Source: Salinicola salarius
Lineage (GTDB): Bacteria; Pseudomonadota; Gammaproteobacteria; Pseudomonadales; Halomonadaceae
Assembly: GCF_003206135.1 (NCBI RefSeq)
Contig: NZ_PZJT01000006.1
Coordinates: 466,681-518,234 of the forward strand
Length of the DNA stretch: 51,554 nt
Direction: 5' to 3'
A model generated the notes under the pieces. That model had not been told where the DNA came from and made no database searches. It saw only the letters and a program-made list of their open reading frames with translations. This document shows, one piece after another, positions 50,361 through 51,554 of this stretch (the first letter of the stretch is position 1; every line of letters starts with the position of its first letter). The position numbers and the translations under genes were made by a program.

Positions 50361-51440
50361 TCATCGCTCTCCTTTCAGCCGAACGTGAACGGTGACCTCT
50401 TCACGATCATGATACAGATGGCGACAGGCGATATCAGCTTCTATGCCCTCCGCCTTCAGCGTTACCTCGAGCCGTGTCAGGCAGCGCTGAACCTCTTCCC
50501 AGCGCTTTTTCATCGGCAATTTCAGGTTGAATATCGCCTCGCGACACCAACGCTTGATCAGCCATCGCTCGACCATGTCGATGACGCGCATCGGCTTGTC
50601 GACGATATCGCAGACCAGCCAATCGAGCCGGTACGGGGGCTCCCACACGAATCCGTCTTCACGCAGATGCTCGACCTGCCCCGTGGCCATCAGACCAGGC
50701 GCCATGGGCCCGTTATCGATGGCATAGACGAACATGCCTCGACGAACCAGCTGGTACGTCCAGCCACCCGGCGCCGCGCCGAGATCCACGGCCTGCATGC
50801 CTTCATGCAGCCGTGACTCCCAGGCCTCTTTCGGCACGAAGGTATGCCAGGCCTCCTCGAGCTTCAGCGTCGAACGACTCGGGGCATCCGCCGGATGACG
50901 AAGACGCAGGACGCCCCCCGGATGTTCACTGCGATTGCCGGGGAAGCTCATCCCTATCTGCACGGCGTCGCCTGCCAGCCAGAACAGATGCAGTCGACGC
51001 CCACCAGCTTTCCGCCGCAAACCGCCACCTCGCTTCAAAGCGCTTTCCAGAGGGCGACTCAAGGATTTGGCCAAACGTGACAGGCTCTTGCCTTCATTGG
51101 TATCAGGCGTCTCGTGCCAGATGGACTCGAAATTCCAGCCGCTTTCCTTGATCAGCTCCACGACGGGCGAGATCCGGTCATCGCGGGAAAGTGACAACGG
51201 CTCGAAAGCAACCAGTGACTGCCTGGCGAATACCAAAGACATCAACGGCAACCCACGATGGATACCGTTGGCTGGCCGGGAATCACGACTCTGCCAACGA
51301 ACGAAACCGCTGTTGCTTTCGGCCGCCACGACCTGCCCCGGCTCATCGAGTTCGTGTGCACGAGCTGTTATTTCAGCCGTCAGGTCGGGCTCGAAACCGG
51401 CCCGACAATACAACAGCCATTCGTTGGGCACTCGATTCAC
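50361..51440 (-). CDS. rlmM: 23S rRNA (cytidine-2498) 2'-O-methyltransferase RlmM
   Basis: RlmM methylates C2498 in the peptidyl-transferase centre. The 359-residue product has an N-terminal THUMP-like region (about 1-160; WLLYCRAGFEPDLTAEI). A Rossmann methyltransferase domain follows, with SAM motif AVDLGAAPGGWTYQLVRRG (about 210-228), DWLVCDIVDKPMRV and WCREAIFNLKLPMKKRW. These supply the K-D-K-E type catalytic residues of 2'-O-methyltransferases. The start is a GTG at 51440. It heads a two-gene unit with tusA; both act in RNA modification. Confidence 0.95.
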   Translation of the reverse strand: MNRVPNEWLLYCRAGFEPDLTAEITARAHELDEPGQVVAAESNSGFVRWQSRDSRPANGIHRGLPLMSLVFARQSLVAFEPLSLSRDDRISPVVELIKESGWNFESIWHETPDTNEGKSLSRLAKSLSRPLESALKRGGGLRRKAGGRRLHLFWLAGDAVQIGMSFPGNRSEHPGGVLRLRHPADAPSRSTLKLEEAWHTFVPKEAWESRLHEGMQAVDLGAAPGGWTYQLVRRGMFVYAIDNGPMAPGLMATGQVEHLREDGFVWEPPYRLDWLVCDIVDKPMRVIDMVERWLIKRWCREAIFNLKLPMKKRWEEVQRCLTRLEVTLKAEGIEADIACRHLYHDREEVTVHVRLKGER

Positions 51441-51504
51441 AATCGCCTCGCTAAGCTGGTACTCGTTTCAAAAACCTGGTGATCTTTTCAAAAAAGTCTG
51501 GCAT

Positions 51505-51536
51505 AAAAAAACCCCAGCCTTGTTGGGCTGGGGTTT
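51505..51536 (-). terminator. Rho-independent terminator of a gene beyond the right edge
   Basis: AAACCCCAGCC pairs with GGCTGGGGTTT (about 51509-51519 and 51526-51536). On the minus strand it is followed by a run of seven U residues (51505-51511). It therefore ends a minus-strand gene lying to the right of this window and isolates rlmM transcription. Confidence 0.85.
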
Positions 51537-51554
51537 GGGATAGATGCCTGACGA

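Overview
This GC-rich window comes from a chromosome of a gammaproteobacterium, most likely a halophile of the Halomonadaceae (Halomonas, Chromohalobacter or Salinicola type). I infer this from the protein sequences and from the E. coli-like order miaB - phoH-like - ybeY - corC - lnt followed by leuS - lptE - holA. It carries about 38 protein-coding genes. I see no rRNA, tRNA, CRISPR array, insertion sequence or phage gene.

Layout. 1-2.0 kb: three minus-strand genes (thiopurine methyltransferase, an SH3/coiled-coil membrane protein, a DUF1820 protein). 2.2-8.2 kb: the miaB/phoH/ybeY/corC/lnt block for tRNA modification, rRNA maturation and lipoprotein acylation. 8.4-13.6 kb: accessory metabolism (DUF1338 2-oxoadipate dioxygenase/decarboxylase, an SDR, an MHS-type MFS carrier, an exported hydrolase). 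13.6-18.7 kb: zinc-ribbon protein, leuS, lptE, holA. 18.8-20.0 kb: a Bcr/CflA drug exporter with a clear promoter overlapped by a MarR-like palindrome.

20.1-32.8 kb is the most distinctive region. A 2,492-residue minus-strand protein combines seven jelly-roll carbohydrate-binding-like modules, a malectin-like module, Ig-like modules and a central glucose/sorbosone-dehydrogenase-type beta-propeller. It has no Sec signal and no RTX repeats. Divergent from it, across a 677-bp AT-rich spacer with several palindromes, lie three overlapping genes for a complete type I secretion system (PrtD-type ABC ATPase, HlyD-type adaptor, TolC-type outer-membrane channel). The simplest reading is a dedicated secretion locus for one giant extracellular or surface carbohydrate-binding, possibly enzymatic, protein.

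33.0-51.5 kb is mostly core genome: a MAPEG protein, a PAS-GGDEF-EAL c-di-GMP enzyme, LD-carboxypeptidase, fadBA beta-oxidation, a DUF5924/DUF2914 membrane protein, a SlyA-type regulator, a universal stress protein, the ABC-F protein Uup, TatD, EpmC, a MATE exporter, TusA and RlmM, plus three genes of unknown function.

A second pattern runs through the whole window. Many intergenic spacers, and one coding 5' end, contain short tandem duplications (periods 9-30 bp, 2-5 copies) whose sequences differ from site to site. I count at least eleven. They are not CRISPRs or known REP elements and may reflect a mutational habit of this genome.
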